Assembly (NCBI GenBank): GCA_026874595.1
Contig: CM049320.1
Coordinates: forward strand, 6,513,464 to 6,577,463
Source of the DNA: Sipunculus nudus
Taxonomy: Eukaryota; Annelida; Sipuncula; Golfingiida; Sipunculidae
Length of the DNA: 64,000 bases
Reading direction: 5' to 3'
Both the position numbers and the translations under genes were made by a program. The notes under the pieces are model-generated. The model was not told where the DNA came from. It worked only from the letters and a program-made list of their open reading frames with translations, and made no database searches. This document shows positions 49,651 through 61,599 of the stretch, one piece after another; positions within the stretch are counted from its first letter, which is position 1, and the number at the start of each line of letters is the position of its first letter.

Positions 49651-49699
49651 TGTTATCACTCTGTGTTTTATCACTTAAGCTGAATTATGGCCTTCAAAA

Positions 49700-49840
49700 G
49701 GAGATTATGCCTTCAGCGTATGCATTTGCTTATGTGTCTGTTTGTGTACGTGTTTGTTCACAACACAACACAAGCAATCACGAACAGAATCTTGAGTTTT
49801 TTTAAGGCATTTCGGAAAAGGCCGGTGAAGGATCGATTAT
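49700..49840 (+). repeat. Diverged short copy of the 33.3-kb dispersed repeat
   Basis: Shares the 'gtatgcatttg..gtgtctgtttgtgt', 'ttcacaacacaa' and 'acgaacagaatct' order with 33367-33470. Confidence 0.4.
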
Positions 49841-49851
49841 TTTTTTGTCGA

Positions 49852-49856
<5 letters not shown>

Positions 49857-49914
<58 letters not shown>
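49857..49914. repeat. (AT)n microsatellite
   Basis: About 29 AT units. Confidence 0.95.
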
Positions 49915-49917
<3 letters not shown>

Positions 49918-50930
49918 AATATCTCACAAGGCTATATCCCACAATTGACCCGATTTCTCATAAGAAAGAGCACAGGAGCGTCCGTTCACAACACAAGTTC
50001 CATCTGGAATCTCCATATGAGGAGGGTCCCTTACACTACAAAGATTAACCCGTGCACTTGGAAAAGGTTCTAGATAGAACCATAGACAGAACCAAAGGAA
50101 CTAGATGGAACCCAATTTCAGTTTTTAGGTTTTTAAGAAATAATGATGAACCTCCCTGTTTCGGATAGAGGCTAAACATAGGCTAACAGCGCAATAGACC
50201 GGTTCTAGTATTGAGGATGGGGGGATTTAGTGGGACTGGATCGAGTGTTTTTTTTTAATCTGAAGAGAAGCCTTTAAATTGAGGTTGGTTTTATTTGTTA
50301 TATATATATATCTATTTATATAGAATGTTAGGGTCTGTATGACACATTTCAAATATATTAGCGTCTGTATGACACATTTCAAATATATTTTCTTGATCAG
50401 ATTTTAAATACAATAAAATCAAGTATACAATTTTAGAAAATAAAATATAATGTATCATGTATAATTAAATTCTTAACCATCTATCTTTATTATTTATATA
50501 ATAATTATATATAATTATATTCTATAAAATTAATTAAAGACCACGGTTTACCTGCTTCCGTCTGATTTGACTCTCCAAATTCGGCAGACGTATCGGTGGT
50601 GCGCTCTTCTAGGACAAGTTTGTTTTATTTTGCGGGATAATGCCCTATTAGGCTGAATAATTAATGGTTTCAAAAGTTCGGCAAAGTCATGTGTTTTTTT
50701 TTAATTTTTTCAAAAAGAAGCCCCACCGTTTAATTATCATTCGGTTTGGGTGGGGTGGGGATGGGAGGTTCCTGTATATTTGTTAAGATCCGTTGTCTGT
50801 AGGGACGGTGTAGACTGGCCTAATCCATGAAACAGTTATGACTTAATTGTTGCTTCTGACAGAAAAATGAAACGTTCTCGCGTTGTATCGCACTTAGTAT
50901 CGGTTCTGCCATCTTGCAGCAACTCATATA

Positions 50931-51355
50931 CTGTGGTTGGCTTCATATTCGCGATGCTGAAATTTCGCGATTTCACCATTTTGAATGATTCGCGAGGGTT
51001 TCATTTTCGCGATCTCTCCAGAACCTATATAAAAACTTTAGTAAAGCCATACCTGTTAGTATTATAAAATGAGAATAAGTCATGAGTTTGTGATATTCTA
51101 CTCATATAACGATGGTCCCGTACACGCAGCACACGTATAGTTTAGTTCAAATTTAAGGGAACGTTTTCCCTATACCTGCATGTAATTTATTATAAAAGTT
51201 CTCACTGTCTAACCTATTCACATACAAGTATTGGTTTTACTAAATAAGGACATAGTCAATTGGCCAATTATTCCCGAGGGTTTCATTTTCGCGATTATTT
51301 CCCATTCGCGAATATCGCAAAATTTAAACCCTCGCGAACAAAAAGGCAACCACAG
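50931..51355. mobile_element. Foldback MITE with TA target duplication
   Basis: The ends CTGTGGTTG... and ...CAACCACAG are inverted repeats, extended inward by 'ttcgcgagggttt' and 'gggtttcattttcgcgat' motifs on both arms. TA flanks both ends (50929-50930, 51356-51357), as produced by Tc1/mariner-type transposases. The 425-bp element has no coding capacity, so it would depend on a transposase made elsewhere. Confidence 0.7.
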
Positions 51356-51357
51356 TA

Positions 51358-53185
51358 ACTAATTTTCCACTATCTGACCCTCTTATCTTGGCCGGTTCGC
51401 GGATGGTCAGCGCCACACATCAGAATCTTTTTCAAAACCAACATGGTTCATTCAGCCTTCGTCTATTACGGGCTTCCAATTGGCTACTAATATTCCCATT
51501 TAAATTGTCTTAATATTTTAGGCCGTCGCTTATGTTGAGTTCGGCAGGACTTAAACACTATAACTCTCAGCCCAAGTTTATCGGGCCACCACTCTTGAAA
51601 GTAGTCGTAACAAACTCTGGCTCAGCCAATCAGCGCGAGATATTCAGGTGTACACGACTAGCGCAGTCAAAATGTACCGGCTGACTAAAACGATCACGAT
51701 TCGCGAGTCACAATTTGATACTTAATATACGGGTTCAGACAAATGCTGCAAGCTGCTCTTGTCATCTCGGTAGAGAGAATTTTACTGGAACTGTTGGTTC
51801 AAAATTGTCGCGATAGTGTCTACAATATGCACTTACATTTCACCCATGGACCGTAATATTTTTTCAGCAGAGATATATCATAGGACACGAAGGTCAATGT
51901 GTGGACTACCTGAATACATGTCATCATTAATCTTTTAATAGGGAGCACTTTCCCTTGAGTGGACACAAAGACCCTTAACACGATCACCCCATAGGGGAGG
52001 GGGGATGGGCTTTGGAACCCCCGCCAGAATCTACTATTCAGTCGTTTGTTCATACGTGCACGTTTCATGTAAAACATTATCATGGGTTTCACCAGGCGAT
52101 TGGCAGAACAACTGCATACGAATGGGTGGCTTCTACTCGGGGACAAAGAAATAACCCCTTATAATTATTCCTTTGTGGAATTGTGATTATGGCACCTAAA
52201 AAAAAAATGTTATAGTGAATCCGATTACCTCCAAAAATGCAGTGGATTACGGATGCAGTTTACTCTACCCCTCTACAAATTTTCCATTTACAAATATATA
52301 TATATATATATATATATATCACCTGGCGTTAATTTGCTGAAAGACAATGCAACGAAAAAAGGCTGAAGTGGTTTCTTTGCTAAATTCTTTCATCGAAATA
52401 TATCAACCTACTTTCTTTATCTGGGAGAGATGTCAATTTTGCATCAGACCTGCATGATAATTTACAGTACTTTAACCAAAAATTTAATACTGTTGGAATA
52501 TATTTTTCCGGGCCTATCTTTTTCACATTGGCAGCTATACGTCTCTCGTACAAGAGACTTCAACGACATATGCATGTGTATACAAATAACGCATGTGTCT
52601 GTTAACATGCCTTAGACTATACCCTCAACTGACTACACTGAATAAACATCGTGTTTCAGGATGTCGCTTGAGCTTCAACTGATACAAAGCATCTTTCATA
52701 TAATTTCACGGTAGAATGCTTCTTTATACAATCGTTATATCTACAATATTTCCCAAGCAATGAAGCTGTGGGACCTTTGTTGTTTATCGGAAAAAAATTT
52801 GTACACCCTGTAAATGCCTCACGTCTCTTTCCAAAATTTTTTTGATGTGATTTTTGGAATAGAATAATTTTTCTTTTTATGTTGTTATTTTGGGGGAGGG
52901 TGTTCTTGGAGAATTCTAGCAGAAGTAATCTTTATATCATGTAAGAGAATCACATCTCCTGCAAAAAACACAAGTTCCTTCAAAAACCTTAGGATTAAAA
53001 TATGCGTCGTTTAGTTCATATCAGCTCATTACAAAAATATGCATTAGATAGAGCCGTGGATTTTGCACGGGTGCAGCTAGTATATAATATTTCATAGTAA
53101 ACCCCAAAATGGAACCAAAGTCTATAATTCTATTTTCTAATTAATTTCTTTGCAATTGTTACGAAGAGAATTTGTTGAGAGGAAA
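51358..53185. other. No gene recognised
   Basis: A 108-codon minus-strand frame (51820-52146) has no recognisable domain. (AT)n at about 52291-52319. The minus strand near 53060 reads 'ctagctgcacccgtgc', like 32443. Confidence 0.35.
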
Positions 53186-53189
53186 AATC

Positions 53190-53275
53190 CTTGGCCGTTT
53201 GGGGAGTCGAACCCAGGTCGGTGGCGCACTAGTCCGGCGAACCAACCACTTCGCTAGCAAAGCAAGCTTCACTAG
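53190..53275 (-). repeat. tRNA-like sequence, probably a SINE head
   Basis: The minus strand reads a good box A (tagcgaagtggttgg) and a near-perfect box B (gggttcgactccc) about 35 bases later, with a short TTTG/CAAA acceptor pairing. A degenerate true tRNA is possible, but no closed cloverleaf was found by eye. Confidence 0.5.
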
Positions 53276-53880
53276 CCAGACAGTCCGGTCCGCTTTTATG
53301 TCATCCCGTAACAAAATATATAAATATTATTCTCTGAAAAGTGTATGTGTGTGTGTGTGTGTGTGGGGGGGGGATTGATTGAATTGACCATCCCCCTATG
53401 CAAAAAGGGGGGGGGGGGTTATATTCCCCTATCACCCATATATTGACGCCTGTTTATATATTGCAAATGAATTATATTAATAATTAGAACTTCGGTTCCA
53501 ATTATTAGTTTTATATGAAATGATACATATCTGGACCTGGTTTAGAATTAACTAATACTGGAAACATAATTCCGTATTTTTCAAAACCTTCTACTTCTTT
53601 GTAATATATTTTAAATGTGACTAATTATATACATTTGACATATACACGTGTCATACAAACGTGTGTGTGTGTGTGTGCGCGCATGTGTCTGCGATTCATC
53701 ACCCACCCTGTAAGATATATTGACGCCAGTACTCATGATAGTTCAAAGTCCACTTGCACTGGGCGTTTAACAATTCCATGACTGTTACTTATAGGTCATT
53801 AAACGTAACCCCGGCCACCTGACCCTGGGCAGTGTAGCGGAAACGCCGGGCAAACGAATCGTCCAACCGTCACGCTGCCG

Positions 53881-53931
53881 ATGAACACCCACAAGGCAAT
53901 ATGCAGTGTTCTTGCTGTGTTCCATTTTCAG
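53881..53931 (+). CDS. Possible leader exon upstream of the unknown-family exon
   Basis: An ATG opens MNTHKAICSVLAVFHFQ before a good donor CAG|GTGAGA. As read it ends in phase 0, whereas the exon at 54478 needs phase 1. A second start at 53911 gives MQCSCCVPFS in phase 1, which would join as VPDQSLFN. Neither is certain. Confidence 0.3.
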
Positions 53932-54218
53932 GTGAGATATTCAGTGTGTCTTTATTTATATTCCATATTTCCCTACGTAATTTCAGTGATAGTCTTTTTT
54001 TCTCCTCATTCTTCTTGTATTTTGTTATATTCATAACAAAGTGTATCATATATGTACAGACGGATATAATTTGTATATAATCCCTTTTGATGATACGAAT
54101 TAGAACTTCCTCACCATGACATTCCATTCTTGGTAAAAGGTATTTTCGTTATTTTGTTTTTTTAGTCCGTATTTTATATAAGCTGGTCATCTATCAGTAC
54201 ACGTAATTGAGATCTACG

Positions 54219-54219
<1 letters not shown>

Positions 54220-54270
<51 letters not shown>
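54220..54270. repeat. (AT)n microsatellite
   Basis: About 25 AT units between the candidate leader exon and the exon at 54478. Confidence 0.95.
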
Positions 54271-54273
<3 letters not shown>

Positions 54274-54477
54274 AAAAAAAATGGGAAAGAAATTTATATA
54301 TAAATATAGATAGCCAGTTTCCGACATTAAAAGTGTTATGGCTGGATAAAGTTAAAAATATTTGTAAATATTCTTTAAATCATTCAATCGCTATATTAAA
54401 CGGCGTGGGACATATAAAGACGATCAGTACTGGTAAACTTTGAGCAGGCACCCTGTGATGCCCTGTATCTCTTGCAG

Positions 54478-54632
54478 TTCCTGACCAGAGTCTGTTCAAC
54501 ATGGCGGCGTTCAGCGGACAGGAGTGTATTTGTCTGTTAGATATCAGCACTGTACAGGGCTGTACTGATGCTGACGATATTTTATACAGGGCTGCCAAGG
54601 TGGTACAACCTCACAGCTCCTACTTGTTCAAG
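54478..54632 (+). CDS. Exon of the unknown family, plus-strand paralogue
   Basis: 155 nt, acceptor ctctTGCAG|TT, donor AAG|GTAAGC, phase 1 to 0: identical in length and phase to 41098-41252. It reads PDQSLFN, then [20 protein letters not shown], then [20 protein letters not shown] and YLFK. Most differences from the minus-strand copy are conservative or silent, suggesting that both were under protein constraint. No further exon of the family was found downstream to 64 kb, so this gene is either partial, long-introned or broken. Confidence 0.65.
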
Positions 54633-55046
54633 GTAAGCGACTCTCTCCTCTCTACAAAGAATATTGCAGGGTCGAAATGGGTCCCGCAAAATAGTTTCCC
54701 CGTTAGTACACTCTTTAAGGAAAGGTTCCTTCAAGAACCCGCATTATTTCATCTTGGCCATGGTCCCTTTTGAAACACTTTTCACTGTGTAAAGGATGCA
54801 TTTCCATTTGACGATATTTTATACAGGGCTGCCAAGGTGGTACAACCTCACAGCTCCTACGTGTTCAAGGTAAGCGACTCGATCTATAAAAGAATTTTGC
54901 ATGGTCGAAATTGGTCCCGCAAAATAGTTTCCCCGTTAGTACACTCTTTAAGGAAAGGTTCCTTCAAGAACCCACATTATTTCATCTTGGCCATGGTCCC
55001 TTTTGAAACACTTTTCACTGTGTAAAGGTTGTATTTCCATTTGGCA
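54573..55046 (+). repeat. 237-bp tandem duplication of half an exon with its donor
   Basis: 54573-54809 and 54810-55046 are nearly identical. Each contains 'gacgatattttatacagggctgcc', the 3' part of the exon ([14 protein letters not shown]), the donor AAG|GTAAGCGACTC and about 170 bases of intron. The second unit has a donor but no acceptor, so it is not a usable exon by itself. The high identity indicates a recent event. Confidence 0.85.
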
Positions 55047-55180
55047 CTCTGATGTTCGTGTCCAAAAATAAGGTTTCAGAACGGACTTTCTTGCCGGATC
55101 TCCCGACATATTAAAAAAAGGGTATAATATTTCATGAGGGCATACAATTATGCATATGTTTATTTTTGTGAAGCATTGCT

Positions 55181-55440
55181 CCGCCTTCTGTGGCTGAGGG
55201 GTAGAGCACAGAACTCAAAGCCGAGACCTCGTGAGTTCGAAACTCAGCAGAGGCGGTCAGATTTTTCACGGTCGGCCCCCAAGGTTGGCGCTATGCAGGC
55301 TAAATGGAGATACATGTTTCGGTCATGTTTCACTCACAAACTGGAGCGCTTTTCCTGGGTTATGACTAAGAAATGAGAATGACAGACACGCAGGAGTGGA
55401 ATACCTGGCCGAGGTAAGCAAGGATAAATGAGGCCAATCA
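55181..55440 (+). repeat. tRNA-derived SINE, best preserved copy
   Basis: The head 55181-55256 has box A (tggctgaggggtagagc), a closed T-arm (TGAG TTCGAAA CTCA) and partly paired acceptor ends. The core 'cagatttttcacggtcggccccc' follows, then 'gtttcactcacaaactggagcgc'. A conserved central domain shared by SINEs with different heads is the hallmark of SINE superfamilies; MetaSINE-type elements are known from bivalves, but I cannot confirm membership by eye. Confidence 0.7.
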
Positions 55441-57350
55441 CGGTCACGTGGTTCGATACCGGAATGGAACACTGCAGATTTACAAGGTTAAGACTGACCT
55501 GCGCATTACGATGAATAGGAGCGCCTCAATGCGCTTCTTTTACACATTCACAGATATATAAAATTAAATCTCGAGAAAAATAATATCCTTGCCACTGAAT
55601 ATTCTTGTGAACCCGATGGAGAAGTACTATAAGTTCTGAGAGGGTAAATAATTGTCACTCGATTCTAACATCGTGTTCCCCGTAATATTATGAAATCAGG
55701 CAAACATTAAAATAACTGTATTGGTACTATTTATGGTCAATTTAAAAATGATTAAATTCGATCTAGAAAATGTGGTTCTTTTTTTTCTTGTTATTATATG
55801 TTTTTACTTATACTGGTCTCTAATTCATATGTTACTTTTCAGTGCTCTGACAGAGAAACATCTTTTCGCGAGAGTCTCACGGGACCATTCAATCTTACTT
55901 TGTCTAAATAAAATAAACGTTTAAAAGGACCTGGTGGCTTTTATCTGGATCCTCAGATGAATTGTGGAATTATATGTGTAATATAATCTACTATCAGAGA
56001 AGGCCCTCGACCCCGAATCTGGTGCTGCCCTCCCTATCTTCATATCCTGAAAAAATCACAGTTTATGCCTAGCTACCCCCAGTCCTTTGCCGTTCTAGGT
56101 CCTGTAGATGGATAGCTTTGCTGCTTTTTAGTGGAACTGTGATAGTTGTTCAGAATAATACAGTCAAAGGAATTTTTACTCTAATGTTTTAGTTGAGTCG
56201 CGGGAGGTGCCCCATAACATTTCGGACACTTGTTATACTATACCAGTCTAATATTAACCAGAGCCTTCACGAAACCTTGCCATTGGACAACTTCACCTAA
56301 TGTTTTCCTATTACATCAAGGAAGGGTGGGCCATCTGTATTTTAAGTATTGGGAGGACCTTTGAACCGCCCATTCACCTACCCTTTATAAAGAAAGTACG
56401 TACTTTCTGGCTTACTCTCTGTATATATTAATTGATTTAGAGTAATTCCTGTTAAGAAAAAACCGTGTAACGACTCTGTTAAGGATCGATGATCGTGATT
56501 ACCAACAACCTGTTTGTAAATACAGCAATGTTGACAAAAAAAACAGAAGTTGGTAGGTAACATATTTGTGCAGGTTAAAAGGTTACTTGTTGCAAAACAC
56601 CATTTGAAAAGCTTTTGCTTCTCTGACTAGCCGCAAAATTTCCTTGCTGAATGCGTTTTGATTATTTGGTGGGCCCCACAAAGTATTAACATGTTAATAT
56701 AAAAACATAGCGAACAGCCGTGTGCGGTGATTTCGGCGTTTTCGGACTGTTTTCAAAAAAGCTCCAAGGGAATATCTTTAGTTTATAAACGTTAGATATC
56801 GGAATGGTCCCCTTTAAAGTAGATGCAATGTGTGCCAAGTCTAATGGCTCTCCATTTGCTTCGTGTAAACTAAACTTCGTGTGGAAACTACACACTCGAG
56901 CAACGGTTCACTGCGTTTGAATGCATGCAATATTTCTAGGCCTTATGACCTCCATCGAACCGTAAAATAACATAGAACAATTATATGACAGAATGAGAAA
57001 TCTATCATCAAAGCTGGGTAGCGACATCTAACGTCTGAATAAGGTAACTCGCGCACTGCAGTGAGAGGTACGCCATATCTACCACGATTTCTAGGAATAA
57101 ACTGCTGCACGGACGGCTTTGTTCAATATGTATATCTATGTATTTATATGTATTTATAAATATATATAAATATAAATATATAGAGTGAAACTTCTATAAA
57201 CTCAGCACCCTTTGGACGGGGCCAACCTGTCCACTTTACAGAGTGGACTATATGGAGGTAATGATTGCAACATAGCTAATATGCAGGAAAAAAGGGACGG
57301 TCAGAAACTGCCCCCAGGTGCCCTCTTGATGGAGGTGCCACTATTTTACC
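55441..57350. other. No gene recognised
   Basis: AT-rich, short open frames only. A run 'tatttatatg..tataaatatata' lies near 57130-57180. Confidence 0.35.
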
Positions 57351-57351
57351 A

Positions 57352-57352
<1 letters not shown>

Positions 57353-57409
<57 letters not shown>
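57353..57409. repeat. (AT)n microsatellite
   Basis: About 28 AT units directly before the retroelement remnant. Confidence 0.95.
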
Positions 57410-57411
<2 letters not shown>

Positions 57412-57431
57412 CATACAATATAACATACAAT

Positions 57432-57725
57432 AACCACAAGCAATCCTTTCGTAACAGATCCCACGCTAAAAATACTGAACTGTCTAAACACATTTGGTCA
57501 CTAAAAGACAACAATATCAATTACAAGCTCTCCTGGGAAATATCTGCCAAGGCAGCACCTTACTTCTGTGGTACTAGGAAGTGTGATCTCTGCTTGTCTG
57601 AAAAGCTACTTATAGCAACGCCCCCCCCCCCCCCCCCCCCTGGATCATTGTTGATCTCAAGAGCTGAAATTCTCTCCAAGTGCCGCCATCAAAACAAATT
57701 CACTCTGAAATATTTTAAAACCTAG
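57432..57725 (+). mobile_element. Broken 3' end of a retroelement with GIY-YIG-type C-terminus
   Basis: The plus strand reads NHKQSFRNRSHAKNTELSKH, IWSLKDNN, then the cysteine pair of KCDLCLSEKLLI and, beyond a C tract, RAEILSKCRHQNKF before a stop. This pattern (ELSKxIWxLK ... KCxLCLxEKLLI ... SKCRHxNK) is typical of the last part of Penelope-like retroelement proteins that end in a GIY-YIG endonuclease. That class is from memory of the family pattern. Only this end is present, and it is broken and old. Confidence 0.6.
57621..57640. repeat. Poly-C tract
   Basis: Twenty consecutive C residues inside the retroelement remnant; length may be unreliable. Confidence 0.9.
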
Positions 57726-57954
57726 CATTCGTACTAATATTCAACGGGGTGTCTTCTTGTACCGAAATACTTATAAACTGAGGTAAAAAGCACACCCGGT
57801 TGCTATATAGAGCAGTTATGAGACACTTTTAAATTGCAGCACAACTTTGAATGCTACAATTTCCACATAACTGATAACACAGAATTGCCAGAATTTTGCC
57901 AGAATTTGGCACAGTGCCATGAAAGGCCGAATCAAGAGATTTCCAGAATCCAGA

Positions 57955-57972
57955 GGGGGGGGGGGGGGGGGG
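57955..57972. repeat. Poly-G tract
   Basis: Eighteen G residues. The following 'gtgacggatccagggggg' at 58011 resembles the heads at 4026 and 29694. Confidence 0.85.
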
Positions 57973-58029
57973 CAGGTCATGAGGGCCATGAGTTTCAGGG
58001 CTTCCTAGAGTGACGGATCCAGGGGGGCA

Positions 58030-59530
58030 CCTGCGGCGCCACACCCCACTCCCCGTCCCCATTAAGTTGTAACATGTCTTATTTTATCTATTTATTTGCA
58101 AATTAATCGTAATAAATTTTCATATTTTTTAGATATTTTTCTTTCCCTGGCAATTAAATTATAAGGAAATCCATAGTTTATTACTTTCTACCTTATAAGT
58201 TGAGGCAGCTCAATAATTCGGATCTTATACACCAAGCCTCTTTCCCCTTCCCTCCCCGCCCAATAATTTTATATTTTTCATAGGCTAAAAATGCATTAAG
58301 TAAAATTAATAATAACAAAAAAATTGATATATATATATATATTAATATAATATTTTATTAAAATGTTCAATGTAGGGAAATATTTATATATATATATATA
58401 TATATATATACAAAATAAAACTAAATATATGCACAATTTAAAACTTATTTTTTTATTTAATATCCATCCGCCCCTGACCTAACCCGCCACAGGCTCCCCT
58501 GCTGGGACGAATCTTTCGATTTTAAACTATTAATATTTGGAACTGCGCTCTAAAGCTGCACATTAAACTTTGATAAATAGTTCACTAAACAGTCTCGCTG
58601 TACACACTGACTGTTTTCTCTTTAATCTCTGTGAGTCTTCTGGATCAAACAGGATGTAAGGAATGAGAGCCTCCTTTGTAGGATTTCGGTGACTGCAAAC
58701 TACTTGACAATCATTGTAACATCCGCTTGTACATTGATACATAGTTGTATATACACTTTGGGGAAGAGCTGTCAACCTTGTTTGATTCATAGTTGACCCG
58801 AGACAGGCTTTCAAAAGTCTCCGTTTACTTATCCATCGAGCTCGCAACAAGTAACTGGAAGTGTGACTGATATTTTCAACACTGTTTTAACATCATGATA
58901 GAATTTTCATAGCAAAATGTTAAAGGCTCCTCCACAGACTGAGCTGAAGCTGTTTACATACTTGGAACACACTGGCTCGAGCAGAATCTACTGATGTGGG
59001 TTATCAGTTTTTACATAAATAAAAAGAAACAAAATTTGGAAATAAATCATATTTGGGGTACAATTGACCAGAGATATCTCAAAATCTGTAACCGCTTCCG
59101 ATTCATAGACAATCAGTCCATCCATGATGTTAAAAATGTTTTTAATAGTCATTATGTGGAATGACTGTTTAAAGTGCATGTTACTATGTGAGCGATAATA
59201 GGCCCTCCAAATCACGTCATATTTACAATCAATAACAATAAACATAGGTTTTCCTTTGTGTCATACTTTCATACTAGTAGCGGCAACCACTCACATTAAC
59301 AGAAGGAACCAGATAAAGATAATATTTTGGTACTCATTTTGTGGCGAAATGATTGTAAGCAAATAAACAGCCTGCGACAAAATCTTAATTTTGCACCCCG
59401 TAACTAGACGGTGTCACTATACAACTTCACGGTATCCCAAATATCCGATTTTATAGTTACAGAAACTAATATGGTTTTCATACATCACAATTTATCTGCA
59501 AATAAGAAAGTACTATTCTTAATAATATAT
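58030..59530 (-). repeat. Long dispersed repeat X, copy 1
   Basis: Direct match to 62400-64000 through the whole stretch: 'gttgtaacatgtct', (AT)n, 'tatgcacaattta', 'taacccgccac', 'tcttctggat', 'agctgtcaacc', 'cctcyacagactgagctgaagctg', 'gcagaatctactgatatgg'-like, 'ctattcttaataata'. Lengths differ by indels and AT tracts. The minus strand of this copy holds an open frame of 95 codons (58563-58850). Confidence 0.75.
58563..58850 (-). CDS. Unidentified 95-codon open frame within repeat X, copy 1
   Basis: It reads, in pieces, LTALPQSVYTTMYQCTSGCY, NDCQVVCSHRNPTKEALIPY and ILFDPEDSQRLKRKQS, with five cysteines, and ends FSELFIKV. A ttcCAG lies just before it (58856), so it could be a terminal exon. 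The matching stretch in copy 2 is broken by stops and an (AT)n expansion. I do not recognise it; it could be a gene remnant carried by a duplication or chance. Confidence 0.25.
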   Translation of the reverse strand: MLRARWISKRRLLKACLGSTMNQTRLTALPQSVYTTMYQCTSGCYNDCQVVCSHRNPTKEALIPYILFDPEDSQRLKRKQSVCTARLFSELFIKV

Positions 59531-61599
59531 AATAATCTAGTATATACTTAATTTAACAAATATATGTCTCAATTTATTTCATACCATATCAATATCTAAA
59601 TCAATTTTTTTTTCTCTGGCAATACAATGAAAATATAAAGTGCATAATCCCCTCATGAAGCATTTTATTTAATATTTAAGAAACAAACATTTTATTTAAA
59701 GAAACCAACTGTAACAGAGTTACAGTGTGTGTATATTTATGCAGGAGATTTGATAAGCAGCCGTCAGTAGTTAGGGACAGGTAATATTGTGACCTGGTTC
59801 CTCGCTCCTTTTTATGGACAGTGGAACAATAATAGGAATCTGGTTTAGATTGATTTTTAACAAGCCTAGTATTCAGTACTGGAACACACGATATACAGTG
59901 TGGATAAAGAAAATTGTAAGGGGTCGAACCGTGTTATAACAGCCATATGCAAATTCAAATTTGTTTTTATTCATAAACTGAAATTAAAATATGTTCTTTT
60001 TTATTTGCTTTACTGACAAGTAAAAGTTTAATGTTTTATATGTTTTATATGTTATAGGTATCTCAAGGGCTCATCAGAAACCATATGATCATATATGTTA
60101 CGTCAATAAAGAACACAGCGGCTTGCTTTGCTTCTCCTGTACATGGTATATCGACATATTCCCATAATGCCACTTGATAATATTTTTTAATGATACAGTA
60201 TAACAAATTTTAGTGCTATGTAATGCCTTATATTGTTCCAAACAGTCATGTTTATTAGTCGACTTGGTAATACATTAGGTGTTTAGACAATATGGTGATA
60301 TATTAGTTATCTGCTACTTCATTGATATATATTTGACTTTAGAAGTAGTTTATGATTTTTTTAGATGGTAGTATTTAGGTATCTTATTTCTTTTATTTAC
60401 ATTGAACCATTCTCTCTCTCTCTTTTCCTGTATGTGATTGACATTTTGGAACAAACATCGTCAGAGAGTGTTGTCTGCTATTTGTGTTACGACATTCTTC
60501 CCCTTTACCAACAAATATATGGACTTTTTGTTCATTTGATCTTTATGTGTTATTTTGCATGTGTTGTCTTTTACCGCACTAGTGACATAAAGGTGAGACC
60601 TTGCATCTCAATGTTACAACTCAGTATTAATTCATGCTCATAATAGGGTATCTATTTGTTTAAAAAGATAACGGTTCATAGAAAACATCCTACATTGCAT
60701 TTACTATTGTAGATATTCACAAGGAATCCATCAAACATTCCTAATAACTTATATAAGTGAGAAATATGTTCCCGGAGGTAAAGTTCCCCATATCATGAAA
60801 CGCGCAAGGTGACGTTAGCAAACAGAAAATGGGCAAATTTGCAGCAATTTCACACTTGGGGTGTGACCTATATATATATAAATATATATATGTGTGTGTG
60901 TATGTGTGTGTATGTATACATATAAACTCATTAAATTAACTTATACACAAAAATCTTAATAACTAGATCCATATCTTTTTTACTTCTATGTAACAATGAA
61001 AAACAATGTAAGAAAAATAAAAAAAATATTCGTTTATTACTGGAGAAATTGTCTGTATGACTGTAGATTTAATAATGTTAATCCTAACATTCCCAACTTT
61101 ACTCAAAGACTGAAGAAATACTATGATATTGTATGAGAAAGTGCAGGAAAACCGTTTCAAAAGAAACTGGTAATATTGGAAATACAGTTGATTTTAAAAA
61201 ATCATCAGCTTCAGTGAAATATATACCAATTATGCTCATATTTGTACCGTGCTATGTCATTTTTTATGGTATATTTTATTTGGTTTTTTTTTGCCATTGT
61301 TTTGTATATGTTCATTTTGTATAATAAACAAATTATAATCAATGATTCCATACTCGCCTTTATACCCTCTGAGCAAATAAGTTTTAAATCAAACATATTT
61401 TCACAGTTGCGTTTCAATCATGCTTTCATTAAAAATTTAATTATGTACATACGGATTTGAAAATGAAACATATCACAAATGCTTTCCAAAAGAGTTATGC
61501 CAAATAACAGTCACTTTTGCACTTAATAATTATTGGTAAACCTATAAAAAAGTTCTGGATTTTACTTGAATAATGTCAGGTCAAGAAGGGTCCCGCGAA
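59531..61599. other. AT-rich stretch with no recognised gene
   Basis: A (TA)n(TG)n run lies at about 60870-60920. Hydrophobic open frames near 60365 and 61242 reflect T-rich composition. Confidence 0.35.

Noticed and set aside
51820-52146. 108-codon minus-strand open frame
   Set aside because: No recognisable motif and no supporting exon structure.
53190-53275. Functional tRNA gene on the minus strand
   Set aside because: Promoter boxes are good, but no full cloverleaf could be closed by eye.
55181-55256. Functional tRNA gene
   Set aside because: Box A and B are good and the T-arm closes, but the acceptor stem has mismatches and a SINE core follows directly.
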